The translations under genes were made by a program, and so were the position numbers. A stretch of DNA of 64,000 bases from Candidatus Pelagibacter sp. IMCC9063 (GTDB lineage Bacteria > Pseudomonadota > Alphaproteobacteria > Pelagibacterales > Pelagibacteraceae): contig NC_015380.1 of the NCBI RefSeq assembly GCF_000195085.1, forward strand, positions 916,001 to 980,000, written 5' to 3'. Each line of letters starts with the position of its first letter. Position 1 is the stretch's first letter. The notes below the pieces were generated by a model, which was not told the origin of the DNA, did not search any database, and saw only the letters and a program-made list of their open reading frames with translations. Below are positions 45,515 to 56,272 of this stretch, one piece after another.

Positions 45515-48169
45515 ATGAAAAATTTTGGGTCTTACAATCATACAAAAATTGAAGATAAGATATATAAATTCTGGGAGAAAAAAAAATACTTCAAACCTAT
45601 TAAAAATAACAATAAAAAAAAATATTTTTCTATTGTTATTCCACCACCTAATGTGACAGGCAGTTTGCATATGGGTCATGCTTTAAATAACACAATCCAA
45701 GATTTACTTATACGTTTCAAAAGAAATCAAGGCTACGAAACCTTATGGCAGCCTGGTACAGATCATGCAGGTATTGCAACCCAAATGGTAGTTGAAAAAC
45801 AATTGGCCTTAGCTGGAAAGACTAGGCAGCAGCTAGGAAGGAAAAATTTTATAAAAGAAATTTGGAAATGGAAAGCTAAATCTGGAAACGAAATAGTATC
45901 TCAATTAAAGAAGCTTGGATCTTCTTGTGATTGGAGCAAGGAAAGATTTACTATGGACAAGGGTCTATCCGAAGCTGTTACCAAAGTTTTTGTGGATCTT
46001 TATAAAAAGAAATTAATCTACAAAGATTTAAAGTTAGTTAATTGGGACCCGGTATTGCAAACGGCTGTGTCTGATCTTGAGGTTGTTCAAAAAGATGTAA
46101 ATGGAAAATTATATTTTATAAAATACAGAATTAAAGATAGCAGTCAGGTTGTAACCATTGCAACTACCAGACCTGAAACTATGTTTGGTGATGCTGCTTT
46201 AGCCGTGAATCCTAAAGACGATAGATTTAAAAATATTGTTGGAAAAATAGCCATTGTGCCTGTTTCAAATAAAGAAATAACTATTATTGCAGATATTCAT
46301 GCTGACCCTGAGCAGGGTAGTGGAGTTGTAAAAATTACTCCAGCCCATGATTTTAACGATTTCATAGTCGGTGAAAGAAATAATTTAGAAAAAATAAATA
46401 TCTTCACTAAAGATGCCAAGCTTAATGAAAATGCTCCATCTGAATATATTGGTTTAGACAGATTTGATGCAAGATCCAAACTGTTAGATGAGTTAGAAAA
46501 ATTAGATTTAATAGAAAAAATTGAAACGACCAAACACGCAGTTCCTTATGGAGACAGGTCCAATTCTATAGTAGAGCCTTATCTTACAGAGCAGTGGTTT
46601 TTAAATGCAAAAGTCTTATCTAAAGAAGCAATAAGCAACGTTAAAAAAAAAGAAACTTCCTTTTTTCCTAGTAGTTGGTCTAAGACATATTTTCAATGGA
46701 TGGATAATATCCAACCATGGTGTATTTCAAGACAACTATGGTGGGGCCATCAAATACCAGTTTGGTATGCTCCCAATGGAGAGGTGTTTGTTGCTAACAA
46801 TAAAAAAGAAGCTGAAAAATTAGCTAAAAAAAAATTTAAAAATAAAGTTTCCTTAAAGCAAGATGAGGATGTTCTTGATACTTGGTTCTCTTCAGCTTTA
46901 TGGTCCTTTGCAACTTTTGGCTGGCCTAAAAAAACATACGAGTTAAAAAGATTTTATAGCACTTCAGTTTTGGTAACAGGTTTTGACATAATATTTTTTT
47001 GGGTTGCCAGAATGATGATGATGTCTCTTTATTTTATGAAAAAAGTACCTTTCTCAAATGTTTATGTGCACGCGTTAGTCAGAGATGACAAAGGACAAAA
47101 AATGTCGAAATCTAAAGGCAATGTAATTGACCCTATTGTATTGATTAATGAATATGGAGCTGATGCATTGAGATTTACCTTAATTGCAATGTCATCACCA
47201 GGTCGTGATGTAAAATTAGCAAAAGATAGGGTCAATGGTTACAAAAATTTTGTTACTAAAGTTTGGAATATTTTTAATTTTTCCAAATTTAATAAAACTT
47301 TTACAAAGCCAAAAATAAATATTAAAAAAATTAACCATCCATTAAACTTGTGGATTCTAAATGAGTTTGCCTTATGCAAAATAAAAACTAATGACTGTAT
47401 CGAGGCTTATCGTTTTGATGAGGCTGCTAAACATGTTTATCAGTTTGTTTGGAACTTTTTTTGCGATTGGTACATAGAATTTTCTAAGCCGATTTTATAT
47501 TCGGATGATAAAAAAAATATAAAGGAGCTAAAAGACACTATGACTTTTTTGCAGTCAGAGATTTTACTTTTATTGCATCCTTTTACTCCCTTTGTGACAG
47601 AGGAGCTTTGGAGCTTAACAAAATTTAATACATTTTTTAAAAAGCCATTAATTTCTCACGTAAGCAAAGCTTCTTACTTACTAACTAAACCTCAGATTTT
47701 AAAATCTAAAAATATCAATATACTAATTGGTTTTATATCTGAAATAAGGTCTTTAAAAGCTTCCTTAGGAATTAGCCCTGGTAGTTTTTGTAATCTTTTT
47801 TTAAACGAATCTTCGGCTACCTTCCGAAATTTAATTAAAAAAAACTCAGACATCGTTAAGAGATTAGCTAGAGTAAAAGAAGTAGACTTTTCACAGAATA
47901 TAAGCTCCTCGGTAATTAAAATTTTAGTCAACGATGAAAACATTAAAATTAAATTTGATAACGATATTAATTTAAATGATCAAAAGGAACTTCAGGTTAA
48001 AAAAATTAATGAACTCAATAAAAAAATATCTTCTACTGAACAAAAATTAAAAAATAAAGGGTTTGTTGACAACGCACCAAAGAATATTGTTGATAATGAA
48101 AGAGAAATGTTATCAAATTACAAAATTGATTTAGAAAAAATTAACAACATCCTAAGGAGCTTTATATAA
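45515..48169 (+). CDS. valS: Valine-tRNA ligase
   Basis: ValRS charges tRNA-Val and edits misactivated threonine. The 884-residue class I enzyme has the HIGH box in [20 protein letters not shown], the editing-domain blocks [13 protein letters not shown] and [25 protein letters not shown], the KMSKS loop [14 protein letters not shown], an anticodon-binding helical region and a C-terminal coiled coil typical of ValRS. It abuts the pcm-like gene and is followed two bases later by ilvD. Confidence 0.97.
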   Translation: MKNFGSYNHTKIEDKIYKFWEKKKYFKPIKNNNKKKYFSIVIPPPNVTGSLHMGHALNNTIQDLLIRFKRNQGYETLWQPGTDHAGIATQMVVEKQLALAGKTRQQLGRKNFIKEIWKWKAKSGNEIVSQLKKLGSSCDWSKERFTMDKGLSEAVTKVFVDLYKKKLIYKDLKLVNWDPVLQTAVSDLEVVQKDVNGKLYFIKYRIKDSSQVVTIATTRPETMFGDAALAVNPKDDRFKNIVGKIAIVPVSNKEITIIADIHADPEQGSGVVKITPAHDFNDFIVGERNNLEKINIFTKDAKLNENAPSEYIGLDRFDARSKLLDELEKLDLIEKIETTKHAVPYGDRSNSIVEPYLTEQWFLNAKVLSKEAISNVKKKETSFFPSSWSKTYFQWMDNIQPWCISRQLWWGHQIPVWYAPNGEVFVANNKKEAEKLAKKKFKNKVSLKQDEDVLDTWFSSALWSFATFGWPKKTYELKRFYSTSVLVTGFDIIFFWVARMMMMSLYFMKKVPFSNVYVHALVRDDKGQKMSKSKGNVIDPIVLINEYGADALRFTLIAMSSPGRDVKLAKDRVNGYKNFVTKVWNIFNFSKFNKTFTKPKINIKKINHPLNLWILNEFALCKIKTNDCIEAYRFDEAAKHVYQFVWNFFCDWYIEFSKPILYSDDKKNIKELKDTMTFLQSEILLLLHPFTPFVTEELWSLTKFNTFFKKPLISHVSKASYLLTKPQILKSKNINILIGFISEIRSLKASLGISPGSFCNLFLNESSATFRNLIKKNSDIVKRLARVKEVDFSQNISSSVIKILVNDENIKIKFDNDINLNDQKELQVKKINELNKKISSTEQKLKNKGFVDNAPKNIVDNEREMLSNYKIDLEKINNILRSFI

Positions 48170-48171
48170 TT

Positions 48172-49893
48172 ATGTCATCATCATTCGACAAATCAAAATT
48201 ACCTAGTCGCCATACTACTGTTGGACCCGAAAGAGCTCCTCATAGATCTTTTTATTACGCAATGGACTTAACAAGAGAGGATGTTGCCAGACCTTTCGTT
48301 GGAGTAGTTTCTACGTGGAATGAAGCGGCACCATGCAACATTTCTTTAATGAGACAAACTCAAAGTGTTAAAAAGGGTGTTTATGATCACATGGGTTTAC
48401 CAAGAGAATTTTGTACAATTACAGTGACTGACGGTCTAGCAATGGGGCACGAAGGAATGAAATCGTCTTTAATTTCTAGAGAAGTAATTGCAGATTCAAC
48501 TGAATTGACAGTCCGTGGACATTGTTACGATGCATTAGTAGGTGTTGCTGGTTGTGATAAGTCCCTACCTGGATTGATGATGGCCATGTGTAGACTAAAT
48601 GTTCCGAGTGTTTTTATTTATGGTGGATCAATTCTCCCAGGAAAATTTAAAGGTAAAGACGTTACAGTTGTTGACGTGTACGAGGCTGTAGGTATGCACG
48701 AAAATGGAAAAATGTCAGATGAAGATTTATTAGAACTTGAGTTAGCTGCTTGTCCAAGCGCGGGCGCTTGTGGTGGTCAATTTACAGCTAACACTATGGC
48801 TTGCGTATCGGAAGCTATAGGACTTGCATTACCATACTCCTCTGGAACACCTGCACCATACGAAGAAAGAGATAAGTTTGCTTATGAAAGTGGGAAAGTT
48901 GTTATGAATCTTTTAAAGAAAAAACTAAGACCAAGAGACATTGTAACTTTAGACTCTTTAAAAAATGCTGCTGTAATTGTTGCTGCTACAGGCGGTTCTA
49001 CCAATGCTGCGTTGCACTTACCAGCTATAGCCAATGAATGTGGTATCAAATTCGATTTAATGGATGTTGCAGAAATTTTCAAAAAAACACCTTATCTAGC
49101 AGATTTAAAACCTGGCGGAAAATATGTTGCTAAAGACATGTTCGAAGCAGGGGGCGTGCCTATGCTTCTCAAAACATTATTGGATGGCGGATTTATCAAC
49201 GGCAATTGCATGACAGTTACGGGTAAAACTATGGCTGAAAATTTAAAGGATGTTAAGTTTGATAAAAAACAAGATGTAATGAGACCTCATGACAACCCAA
49301 TTACTCCTACCGGTGGTGTTGTGGGTTTAAAAGGTAATTTGGCACCAGAAGGGGCTATTGTAAAAGTTGCAGGTATGAAGAAATTACGTTTTGAAGGAGT
49401 AGCCAAATGTTTTGATAGTGAAGAGGAAGCATTCAAGGCTGTGAAAAGCAAGAATTACAAAGAAGGTGATGTTATCATTATTAGATACGAAGGTCCAAAA
49501 GGAGGACCAGGTATGAGAGAGATGCTTTCAACTACTGCTGCTATTTATGGACAGGGAATGGGTGAAAAAGTTGCACTTATTACTGATGGAAGATTTTCTG
49601 GAGCTACGAGAGGATTCTGTGTTGGTCATGCAGGACCAGAAGCTTTTGTTGGTGGCCCACTAGCTCTACTAGAAGATGGAGATAAAATAATTATAGATGC
49701 TGAAAAAGGAACTATAGACGTTGATTTAGATGACCAAACTTTCAAAACTAGAAAAGGCAAATGGAAGCCTAAAGAATCTAATTTCAACAGCGGAACTCTT
49801 TGGAAGTTTAGCCAAACAGTTGGATCTGCCAAGAATGGAGCGGTAACACATCCAGGTGGTTCAAAAGAAAAAAGCTGTTACGCTGACATATAG
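48172..49893 (+). CDS. ilvD: Dihydroxy-acid dehydratase
   Basis: IlvD is the iron-sulfur dehydratase of branched-chain amino acid and pantothenate synthesis. The 573-residue protein has [20 protein letters not shown], the Fe-S cysteine blocks [16 protein letters not shown] and [43 protein letters not shown] and [17 protein letters not shown] good Shine-Dalgarno (AAGGAG, 48154-48159) lies in the end of valS. Codon use is noticeably richer in high-expression codons than the flanking genes. manC follows after two bases. Confidence 0.97.
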   Translation: MSSSFDKSKLPSRHTTVGPERAPHRSFYYAMDLTREDVARPFVGVVSTWNEAAPCNISLMRQTQSVKKGVYDHMGLPREFCTITVTDGLAMGHEGMKSSLISREVIADSTELTVRGHCYDALVGVAGCDKSLPGLMMAMCRLNVPSVFIYGGSILPGKFKGKDVTVVDVYEAVGMHENGKMSDEDLLELELAACPSAGACGGQFTANTMACVSEAIGLALPYSSGTPAPYEERDKFAYESGKVVMNLLKKKLRPRDIVTLDSLKNAAVIVAATGGSTNAALHLPAIANECGIKFDLMDVAEIFKKTPYLADLKPGGKYVAKDMFEAGGVPMLLKTLLDGGFINGNCMTVTGKTMAENLKDVKFDKKQDVMRPHDNPITPTGGVVGLKGNLAPEGAIVKVAGMKKLRFEGVAKCFDSEEEAFKAVKSKNYKEGDVIIIRYEGPKGGPGMREMLSTTAAIYGQGMGEKVALITDGRFSGATRGFCVGHAGPEAFVGGPLALLEDGDKIIIDAEKGTIDVDLDDQTFKTRKGKWKPKESNFNSGTLWKFSQTVGSAKNGAVTHPGGSKEKSCYADI

Positions 49894-49895
49894 TT

Positions 49896-51092
49896 GTGAA
49901 AGTTAAACCTATCATTCTATGCGGTGGTGCTGGTACAAGATTATTTCCCAGCTCCTACAAAATTCACCCAAAACAATTTATAGATTTTGGCGGCTGGAAT
50001 TTATTCCAAAAAACACTAGAGAGAATTAAGAGTCCTATTTACGACCATCCTGTTATTAGCTCCAATGAGAAATATGAAAAAATAATTAAATCATTTTTAA
50101 AAAAATATAAGATTAAAAAATATGATTTAGTTTTAGAGCCGTATAAAAAAAATACAGCCCCCGCTGTGCTTTCTTCAGCATTATTGGCTAACATTCCCAA
50201 CAATCAAGCTTTAATATTTTTACCGGCGGATCAATTAATTGACAACGTTAAGGCATTTAACAAAGCAGTAAAGCAAAACCAAAAAAAACTTGCAGATGAC
50301 AATATTTGTATTTTTGGAATTAAACCCACCGAACCGTCTTGTCAATTTGGATACTTCTTAATCAATAAACATAATAATATAGTTACTTCTTTTGTGGAGA
50401 AGCCAAGTGAAGTAATTGCAAAAAAAATTATTAAAAAAAATGCCTATTGGAATTCTGGTATTTTTTACTTAAGAAAAGATTCTTTAATTTATCATTATAA
50501 AAAAAATCAACCTAGTTTATTAAAAAATTGCCTCAGAGCTGTTGAAAAATCTCAATCTAAAAAATCTGTTTACAAACTTCACAAGCCTTCTTATGCAAAG
50601 GCTAAGGAAATTTCTTTCGATTATGCTATTTTGGAAAAATCTAAAAAAATATTAGGAGTTGGATTGAGTGTTGTATGGTCTGATTTGGGTAGCTGGAGAG
50701 CTATTACACATTTGTTTAAAAGAATAAAAAATAAATACTATAGTAAAAAAAATACTTTTATTAAACCTTGGGGAAAGTATTTTAATCTACATCGTGGAAA
50801 GTGTTTTTTAATTAAAGAATTGGTAGTTAATAAGAATTCTTCTATCAGTCTTCAAAAACATAGACATAGAGCCGAACACTGGACAATTACGCAAGGCAAA
50901 CCAAAAGTCACAATAGATGCCAGAAAGCTTTACCCAAAGACCAATGAGACAGTTTTCATACCCTTGGGCGCTGTTCATCGAGTTGAAAATAAATTTAACC
51001 AGCCTGTTAAAATTATAGAGGCTCAGGTTGGTAAAATATTAAAGGAATCAGATATAATTAGATACGTTGATCAGTACAATCGTATCAAGTAA
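49896..51092 (+). CDS. manC: Mannose-1-phosphate guanylyltransferase with C-terminal cupin domain
   Basis: Makes GDP-mannose, the donor for surface polysaccharides. It starts at GTG 49896. The N-terminal nucleotidyltransferase domain has the signature GGAGTRLFPSSYKIHPKQF, LIFLPADQLI and VEKPSEVIAKKII. The C-terminal part (about 285-398) is a cupin of the mannose-6-phosphate isomerase type II family with SLQKHRHRAEHWTITQGKPK and FIPLGAVHRVEN. At 398 residues it is shorter than ManC/AlgA (about 470). No other polysaccharide gene is nearby; it seems to ride on the ilvD transcript. It converges on xth with an eight-base overlap. Confidence 0.9.
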   Translation: MKVKPIILCGGAGTRLFPSSYKIHPKQFIDFGGWNLFQKTLERIKSPIYDHPVISSNEKYEKIIKSFLKKYKIKKYDLVLEPYKKNTAPAVLSSALLANIPNNQALIFLPADQLIDNVKAFNKAVKQNQKKLADDNICIFGIKPTEPSCQFGYFLINKHNNIVTSFVEKPSEVIAKKIIKKNAYWNSGIFYLRKDSLIYHYKKNQPSLLKNCLRAVEKSQSKKSVYKLHKPSYAKAKEISFDYAILEKSKKILGVGLSVVWSDLGSWRAITHLFKRIKNKYYSKKNTFIKPWGKYFNLHRGKCFLIKELVVNKNSSISLQKHRHRAEHWTITQGKPKVTIDARKLYPKTNETVFIPLGAVHRVENKFNQPVKIIEAQVGKILKESDIIRYVDQYNRIK

Positions 51093-51858
51093 GAACGCAT
51101 CTAATAGGAACATGATCAGAAGGTCTTTCATTGTCTCTAGTGAATTTATCAATTTCAATAGTTTTCAAATCTTGAATCATTGAGTCAGAAACAAGGTAGT
51201 GATCTATTCTTAATCCTTTGTTTCTTTGCCAAGATCCTTGTTGATAGTCCCAAAATGTATATTCCTTGGGTTCTTTATTAAACAATCTAAAACCATCCTT
51301 AAAACCGAGATTTAATAATGATCTAAATTTTTTTCTAATTTCCAATTTAAACAAAGCATCGTTTGTCCAATCCTCAGGGTTTCCCACGTCTTCTTCGCTT
51401 GGTATGACATTAAAATCACCAGTAATGATAATGTTTTTGTTTTTTTTAAACTTTCCGACTATGTATTTTTCAAAAACATCCATCCATTTTTTTTTATAGT
51501 CATATTTTTCGGTATTAATTGGATTTCCATTTGGAAGATAAATAGAGACGAGTAAAAATTTTTTATCATTATGAGAAACTTCAGCAGCTATACATCTAGA
51601 TTGTCCTAGAGGATCTTTAAATTCGGAAGTTGTTACTTTTAGTTCCTCTTTTGAAATTATGGCAACACCATTGTAAGATTTTTGTCCAAATGAGTATGAG
51701 TGATAACCTATTTTTTTAAAGTCTTCATGAGGAAAGTTTTTATCTTCAGTCTTTATCTCTTGAAGAACCAGGACATCTATTTCTTTTTTCTTAAGATAAT
51801 CTTTTACCTGGTTAACTCTTATTCTCACAGAGTTTATATTCCAACTAGCTATGTTCAT
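51085..51858 (-). CDS. xth: Exodeoxyribonuclease III family AP endonuclease
   Basis: A base-excision repair nuclease that cuts at abasic sites. I use the ATG at 51858, giving MNIASWNINSVRIRVNQVKD and 257 residues; an upstream TTG at 51882 lies inside the erpA-like gene. Catalytic motifs are VLVLQEIKTED (Glu), YNGVAIISK, IYLPNGNPI, IITGDFNVIPSEED, the LRIDHYLVSD block and SDHVPIRCVL with the terminal Asp-His pair. Its ATG overlaps the erpA-like stop by one base (TAATG). Confidence 0.95.
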   Translation of the reverse strand: MNIASWNINSVRIRVNQVKDYLKKKEIDVLVLQEIKTEDKNFPHEDFKKIGYHSYSFGQKSYNGVAIISKEELKVTTSEFKDPLGQSRCIAAEVSHNDKKFLLVSIYLPNGNPINTEKYDYKKKWMDVFEKYIVGKFKKNKNIIITGDFNVIPSEEDVGNPEDWTNDALFKLEIRKKFRSLLNLGFKDGFRLFNKEPKEYTFWDYQQGSWQRNKGLRIDHYLVSDSMIQDLKTIEIDKFTRDNERPSDHVPIRCVLT

Positions 51859-52175
51859 TATACAGAAAAAGAAGTACCACAACCACAGGAGCTTTTAGCT
51901 TTAGGATTTTTAATCTTAAACGATTTTTCTATAAGAGTGTCATTATACTCAAGTACAGATCCGTTCAAATACTCAAGACTAGTTTTGTCCACTACTAAAT
52001 TATCTAATCTCAAATCATCTTCAAGAACCTTGGTATCAATAGTAAAATTGTATTTAAAGCCAGAACATCCTCCACCCTCAACGCTTATTCTAAAGAAAGA
52101 GCCATCTTTTTCATTCTTTAAAAGATTGCCTATTTCTTGCTTGGCTTTATCGTCGATTTTTATATTAATTTGCAT
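51858..52175 (-). CDS. erpA: ErpA/IscA-type iron-sulfur carrier
   Basis: A-type Fe-S carrier that delivers clusters to apoproteins. The 105 residues carry the three invariant cysteines, C37 in EGGGCSGFKYNF and C97/C99 in KSSCGCGTSFSV, with the FFRISVEGGGCSG family block. The order dgt (divergent) with erpA-xth and then argS matches many alphaproteobacteria, where this copy is usually named erpA. Specific assignment among A-type carriers rests on that synteny. It is divergent from dgt across 38 bases. Confidence 0.92.
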   Translation of the reverse strand: MQINIKIDDKAKQEIGNLLKNEKDGSFFRISVEGGGCSGFKYNFTIDTKVLEDDLRLDNLVVDKTSLEYLNGSVLEYNDTLIEKSFKIKNPKAKSSCGCGTSFSV

Positions 52176-52213
52176 GAGTCTATTAAATATTTATTATATA
52201 CGACATATCTTTA

Positions 52214-53347
52214 ATGAACAGATCAACAGAAAATTATAATAGCATATTAAAACCATATGCCTCCAATAAGGCTAATTTTTTAGGAAGATTATACCCAGAA
52301 ACAACTTCAGCATACAGATCTGAATACCAGAGAGATAGAGATAGGGTAATACACTGCTCATCTTTTAGAAGGCTAAAACACAAAACTCAAGTATTTGTCT
52401 ATCATGAGGGTGACCACTTTAGAACAAGGCTAACACATTCACTGGAGGTTTCTCAAATTTCAAGATCCATAGCAAGATATATGGGACTCAATGAAGACTT
52501 GTGTGAAGCATTGAGTTTAGCCCATGATTTAGGACACACACCCTTCGGCCATGCTGGAGAAGATGTTCTTTCCGAATGCATGTCTAGCTACGGTGGATTT
52601 GATCATAATATTCAATCCTTAAGAATTCTTTTATTATTAGAAAATATTTATGAAAAATTTCCAGGTTTGAATCTTAGCACAAACACAGTGGATGGTTTAC
52701 TAAAACACAATGGACCAATTATTGATGAAAACAAGGTGTTATCCTTGCTGCCAGATATTAAAAATTACAAAATAAATTTTCAAACATTTGGTTCCTTAGA
52801 AGCGCAAATAAGCTCACTATCTGATGATATCGCTTATAACAATCATGATATAGACGACGGCCTAAGGGCTAATTTTTTTACAATAGACGATCTAAAGGAA
52901 ATCCCTATTTTAAAAGATATAATTTTAGAAACGTATGATAAAAATTCTACCAAAAATAATTACAAACTCGTTAGAAGATTAATAGATTATATGGTTACAG
53001 ATTTAATTAATAATTCTATTGAGCAAATTAATTTAAATAATATTTCTTCAATTGAAAAAGTTCACAAGGCCAGCAAGGAAATTATTATTTTTTCTGAAAA
53101 AACTAACAATTTAATTAAAAATATTAAATCTTTTTTATTTAACAATATGTATAAACACGCGCATATTCAAAAGTGGTCTGAAGAATCAAAAATAATTCTC
53201 AATACAATTTTTATTTATTATATGAAAAATTATAATAAAATTGAAAAAAACTTTAATAATAGCAATTCAAAAGAGAGAAATATTAGCGATTACATTTCTG
53301 GAATGACTGATAAATATGCTATTGATTTATATAGCTCAATCAAATGA
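52214..53347 (+). CDS. dgt: Deoxyguanosinetriphosphate triphosphohydrolase-like protein
   Basis: HD-domain dNTP triphosphohydrolase of the dGTPase-like type, 377 residues. Motifs are ETTSAYRSEYQRDRDRVIHC, SSFRRLKHKTQVF, the first metal histidine in RTRLTHSLEVSQISRSIA, the HD pair in SLAHDLGHTPFGHAGED, and the aspartate in SLSDDIAYNNHDIDDGLR. It likely adjusts nucleotide pools. Its stop overlaps the argS start as ATGA. Confidence 0.93.
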   Translation: MNRSTENYNSILKPYASNKANFLGRLYPETTSAYRSEYQRDRDRVIHCSSFRRLKHKTQVFVYHEGDHFRTRLTHSLEVSQISRSIARYMGLNEDLCEALSLAHDLGHTPFGHAGEDVLSECMSSYGGFDHNIQSLRILLLLENIYEKFPGLNLSTNTVDGLLKHNGPIIDENKVLSLLPDIKNYKINFQTFGSLEAQISSLSDDIAYNNHDIDDGLRANFFTIDDLKEIPILKDIILETYDKNSTKNNYKLVRRLIDYMVTDLINNSIEQINLNNISSIEKVHKASKEIIIFSEKTNNLIKNIKSFLFNNMYKHAHIQKWSEESKIILNTIFIYYMKNYNKIEKNFNNSNSKERNISDYISGMTDKYAIDLYSSIK

Positions 53348-55044
53348 ATATTTTTCAATTCTATAAAGATCAATTTTGTGACCTATTAAAAGACAATAAG
53401 TATAGTTGTAACTATGAAAAAATTTCTGTAGAGCCACCGAAACAAACTAGTTTTGGTGATTTGGCTTTTAACGCTCCTCTTATATTGGCTGCTGAATTTA
53501 AAAAAAATCCTTTAGAGATTGGCTCTGAAATTGCAGAGCTTATTAAAAAAAAATTTAAAGAATTTGAGAATATAGATGTAGCAAAACCAGGCTTTATTAA
53601 CCTAAAGCTAAAAAATAACTTTTGGATTAGTTACCTTTCTGATTTCAATACTCACAATAAAAAAATTTCGAGTTCTAAAAAAAAAATAAACATAGAGTAT
53701 GTCTCAGCCAACCCAACCGGTCCCTTGCACGTTGGCCACTGTAGAGGAGCTGTTTATGGAGATGTCTTAGCAAATCTATTATCTTTTGTGGGAGAGGATG
53801 TGACAAAAGAATATTATATCAATGATTATGGAAATCAGATTCATATGTTTTCAAAATCTGTATTTGCTAGAATTCAGGAGATAAAAGAAAATATTAAATT
53901 TCCATTAGATCAGGGTCTCTACCCGGGAGATTATCTCATAGAAATCGCAAATAATATTATTAAGAAAAAGTTAATTACAGACATCTCTAATTATGAGAAA
54001 ATTAAAGACCAGCTAGGCAGTGCTGCCATGTCCGAAGCGATGCTTATGATAAAAAGTGACCTTTTGGCACTTGGAATTCAGCATGACTTATTTATTTCAG
54101 AAAAAGACTTGGTTAGTAAGGATTTGATTTCCAAGACCATTGAAATTTTAAATCAAAAGCAATGTATTTATGAAGGTGTTCTGGCAAAACCAAAAGGTAA
54201 TGAAATTGAAGACTGGGAACCTAGATCTCAACTTCTTTTCAAGTCAACAAAGTTTGGCGATGACGTTGATAGAGCTTTAAAAAAATCAGACGGGACATGG
54301 ACTTATTTTGCCAATGATGTTGCGTATCATGCATATAAGTTAGAAAGAAAATTTGACAAATATATCAATGTTCTAGGGGCTGACCATGCTGGATATCTAA
54401 AAAGATTAAAAGCTTGTGTGGATGCTCTTTCTGACTTTAAGGCAGACTTTGAATGCAAAACCTGCCAGCTAGTTAAGCTTTTTAAATCTGGAGAACCCTA
54501 CAAAATGTCCAAGAGAGCAGGAGATTTTATTACAGCAAAAGAATTGGTAAAAGCAGTTGGTGTAGATGCGGTTCGTTTCATGATGATTTATAGAAGTAAT
54601 GACAGTCAATTAGATTTTGATTTCGATTTGGTTACTGAAAAAACAAAAGAAAATCCTGTCTTTTATGTTCAGTATGCATCCGCAAGAATTCATTCGGTTT
54701 TAAGAAAAACAAAATTTGATAATAGTGTATTCGAAAAATCTCACTTAGGTTTGTTAACTTCAAATGTAGAAATTGAATTAATTAAAAAACTTTCTTTATG
54801 GCCGAAAACGATCGAGTTAGCAGCCAGAAACTTAGAGCCTCACAGAATTCCTTATTATCTTTATGACCTTTCATCTTCATTGCATTCTTATTGGAATTTA
54901 GGAAAAGAAGACTCAAGTTTTAAAATAATTGAAAATCCAGATATAAACTTAGTGCATGCAAGAGTCTTTTTGTTAAATAAGATTTTATCAGTAATCAAGT
55001 CAGGCTTATCTATTTTAGGGGTAAATGCTCCAGAAACTATGTGA
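53344..55044 (+). CDS. argS: Arginine-tRNA ligase
   Basis: ArgRS charges tRNA-Arg. The 566-residue class I enzyme has an N-terminal additional domain, the HIGH-type motif SANPTGPLHVGHCRGAVYGD, KEYYINDYGNQIHMF, the GADHAGYLKRLKA block, the KMSK-type PYKMSKRAGDFIT and a C-terminal DALR anticodon-binding domain (about 445-566). Length is normal. It is coupled to dgt by overlap and followed by a small membrane-protein gene. Confidence 0.97.
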   Translation: MNIFQFYKDQFCDLLKDNKYSCNYEKISVEPPKQTSFGDLAFNAPLILAAEFKKNPLEIGSEIAELIKKKFKEFENIDVAKPGFINLKLKNNFWISYLSDFNTHNKKISSSKKKINIEYVSANPTGPLHVGHCRGAVYGDVLANLLSFVGEDVTKEYYINDYGNQIHMFSKSVFARIQEIKENIKFPLDQGLYPGDYLIEIANNIIKKKLITDISNYEKIKDQLGSAAMSEAMLMIKSDLLALGIQHDLFISEKDLVSKDLISKTIEILNQKQCIYEGVLAKPKGNEIEDWEPRSQLLFKSTKFGDDVDRALKKSDGTWTYFANDVAYHAYKLERKFDKYINVLGADHAGYLKRLKACVDALSDFKADFECKTCQLVKLFKSGEPYKMSKRAGDFITAKELVKAVGVDAVRFMMIYRSNDSQLDFDFDLVTEKTKENPVFYVQYASARIHSVLRKTKFDNSVFEKSHLGLLTSNVEIELIKKLSLWPKTIELAARNLEPHRIPYYLYDLSSSLHSYWNLGKEDSSFKIIENPDINLVHARVFLLNKILSVIKSGLSILGVNAPETM

Positions 55045-55055
55045 TATATTGATTC

Positions 55056-55301
55056 ATGATTAAAGTGCTTTCTTTATTTTTTTTTATTCTTTTTTTGTTT
55101 TATAATTACACATTTTACAACTCTGATACTTACATAGAAAAATCTAACAACAGTCATGAAAAGCACAAATTAAAACTTGAACAATACACTGTGAAATTAA
55201 AGAAAATTGAGACAAGCAAAAATTTTAAAACCTTTATTGACAATTCAGAATATTTTAAGAAAAAACAGAAACAGCCAAAGTTTTGGGAGCTTATTAAGTA
55301 A
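55056..55301 (+). CDS. Small membrane-anchored protein of unknown function, argS-nagZ interval
   Basis: An 81-residue protein I cannot assign. It has one N-terminal hydrophobic segment (about 3-22, KVLSLFFFILFLFYNYTFYN) followed by a strongly lysine-rich, probably helical tail ending KQKQPKFWELIK. It begins 11 bases after argS and abuts nagZ. In many alphaproteobacteria a SPOR-domain, peptidoglycan-binding protein is encoded at exactly this place with the same single-helix start; here no SPOR domain is present. It may be a shrunken relic or replacement of that gene. Confidence 0.6.
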   Translation: MIKVLSLFFFILFLFYNYTFYNSDTYIEKSNNSHEKHKLKLEQYTVKLKKIETSKNFKTFIDNSEYFKKKQKQPKFWELIK

Positions 55302-56255
55302 ATGACAAAGTTAGTTAGGCCTGTAATTCTCGGTATAGAAGGATCGCGAATTTCCAAAAAAGAATATTTTTTATTTAAAAAATACCCACCTTTGGGATAT
55401 ATAATTTTTTCTAGAAACATAGAAAATTTTTCACAGTTAAAAAATTTAATTACGGAGCTGAGATCTATTAATCACTATAATAATACATTAATAATGATTG
55501 ATCATGAAGGAGGAAGAGTAAACAGATTCTCTAAATTTTTTAGCCAATCTAAATATTCTGCAAAAAATTTTGGTCTTACATACGAAAATAATAAAAAAGA
55601 ATTTTTTAAAAATCTAAACAAATTTATCAATTTTAATTCAAATCTATTTAATTATTTGGGAATTAATCTAGTAGCAGCACCAACTTTAGATTTGTTTTAT
55701 AAAAACAAATCGGATGTAATTGGCGACAGATCCTATTCAAGCAAAGTTGAAGTTGTTCAGGCTATTGGAAAATTAGTTATTGATATGTATAAGAAAAAAA
55801 AAATCTTAACTATAGCGAAGCACGTTCCGGGCCATGGATTATCAACCGAAGATTCTCATTTTTACTTACCTGTAATAAAAAATAAATTAAGCTTCTTAAA
55901 AAAAAATGATCTAGCCTGTTTTCGTAACGTTAAGTCAAATTTTTTAATGACAGCTCATATAGTCTATGAGGGTATTGACAAGAATAACCCAGCAACCCTC
56001 TCCAAAAAGCTTATTAACGATTTAATACGCAAACAATTAAATTTTAAAGGCCTTTTAATGTCCGATGATATTTGCATGAAGGCACTAAAGGGGTCTCCAC
56101 AGACTTTGGCAAACAAATCTTTTGCAGCAGGTTGTGATATCGTTCTTCATTGTAACGGTGATTATAATCAAATGCTTAGTTTGTTAGAAAGCGTGAGACC
56201 AGCAAGTAGCTCTTTGTTAGCAAAAATTATTAAATTGTTTGATTATACAAGATAA
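55302..56255 (+). CDS. nagZ: Beta-N-acetylhexosaminidase (glycoside hydrolase 3)
   Basis: NagZ removes GlcNAc from recycled muropeptides. The 317-residue GH3 protein has GYIIFSRNIENFSQLKNL, MIDHEGGRVNRF, the characteristic NagZ loop AKHVPGHGLSTEDSHFYLPV with the catalytic His-Asp dyad, LMTAHIVYEG and the nucleophile region GLLMSDDICMKAL. Length is typical. It lacks a signal peptide, as expected for a cytosolic recycling enzyme. scpA follows after 17 bases. Confidence 0.93.
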   Translation: MTKLVRPVILGIEGSRISKKEYFLFKKYPPLGYIIFSRNIENFSQLKNLITELRSINHYNNTLIMIDHEGGRVNRFSKFFSQSKYSAKNFGLTYENNKKEFFKNLNKFINFNSNLFNYLGINLVAAPTLDLFYKNKSDVIGDRSYSSKVEVVQAIGKLVIDMYKKKKILTIAKHVPGHGLSTEDSHFYLPVIKNKLSFLKKNDLACFRNVKSNFLMTAHIVYEGIDKNNPATLSKKLINDLIRKQLNFKGLLMSDDICMKALKGSPQTLANKSFAAGCDIVLHCNGDYNQMLSLLESVRPASSSLLAKIIKLFDYTR

Positions 56256-56272
56256 TCTAGTAGGTTTTTTAT

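Noticed and set aside
51700-52239. 179-codon open frame on the plus strand across xth and erpA
   Set aside because: It lies opposite two well-supported genes and shows no family motif; AT-rich shadow frame.
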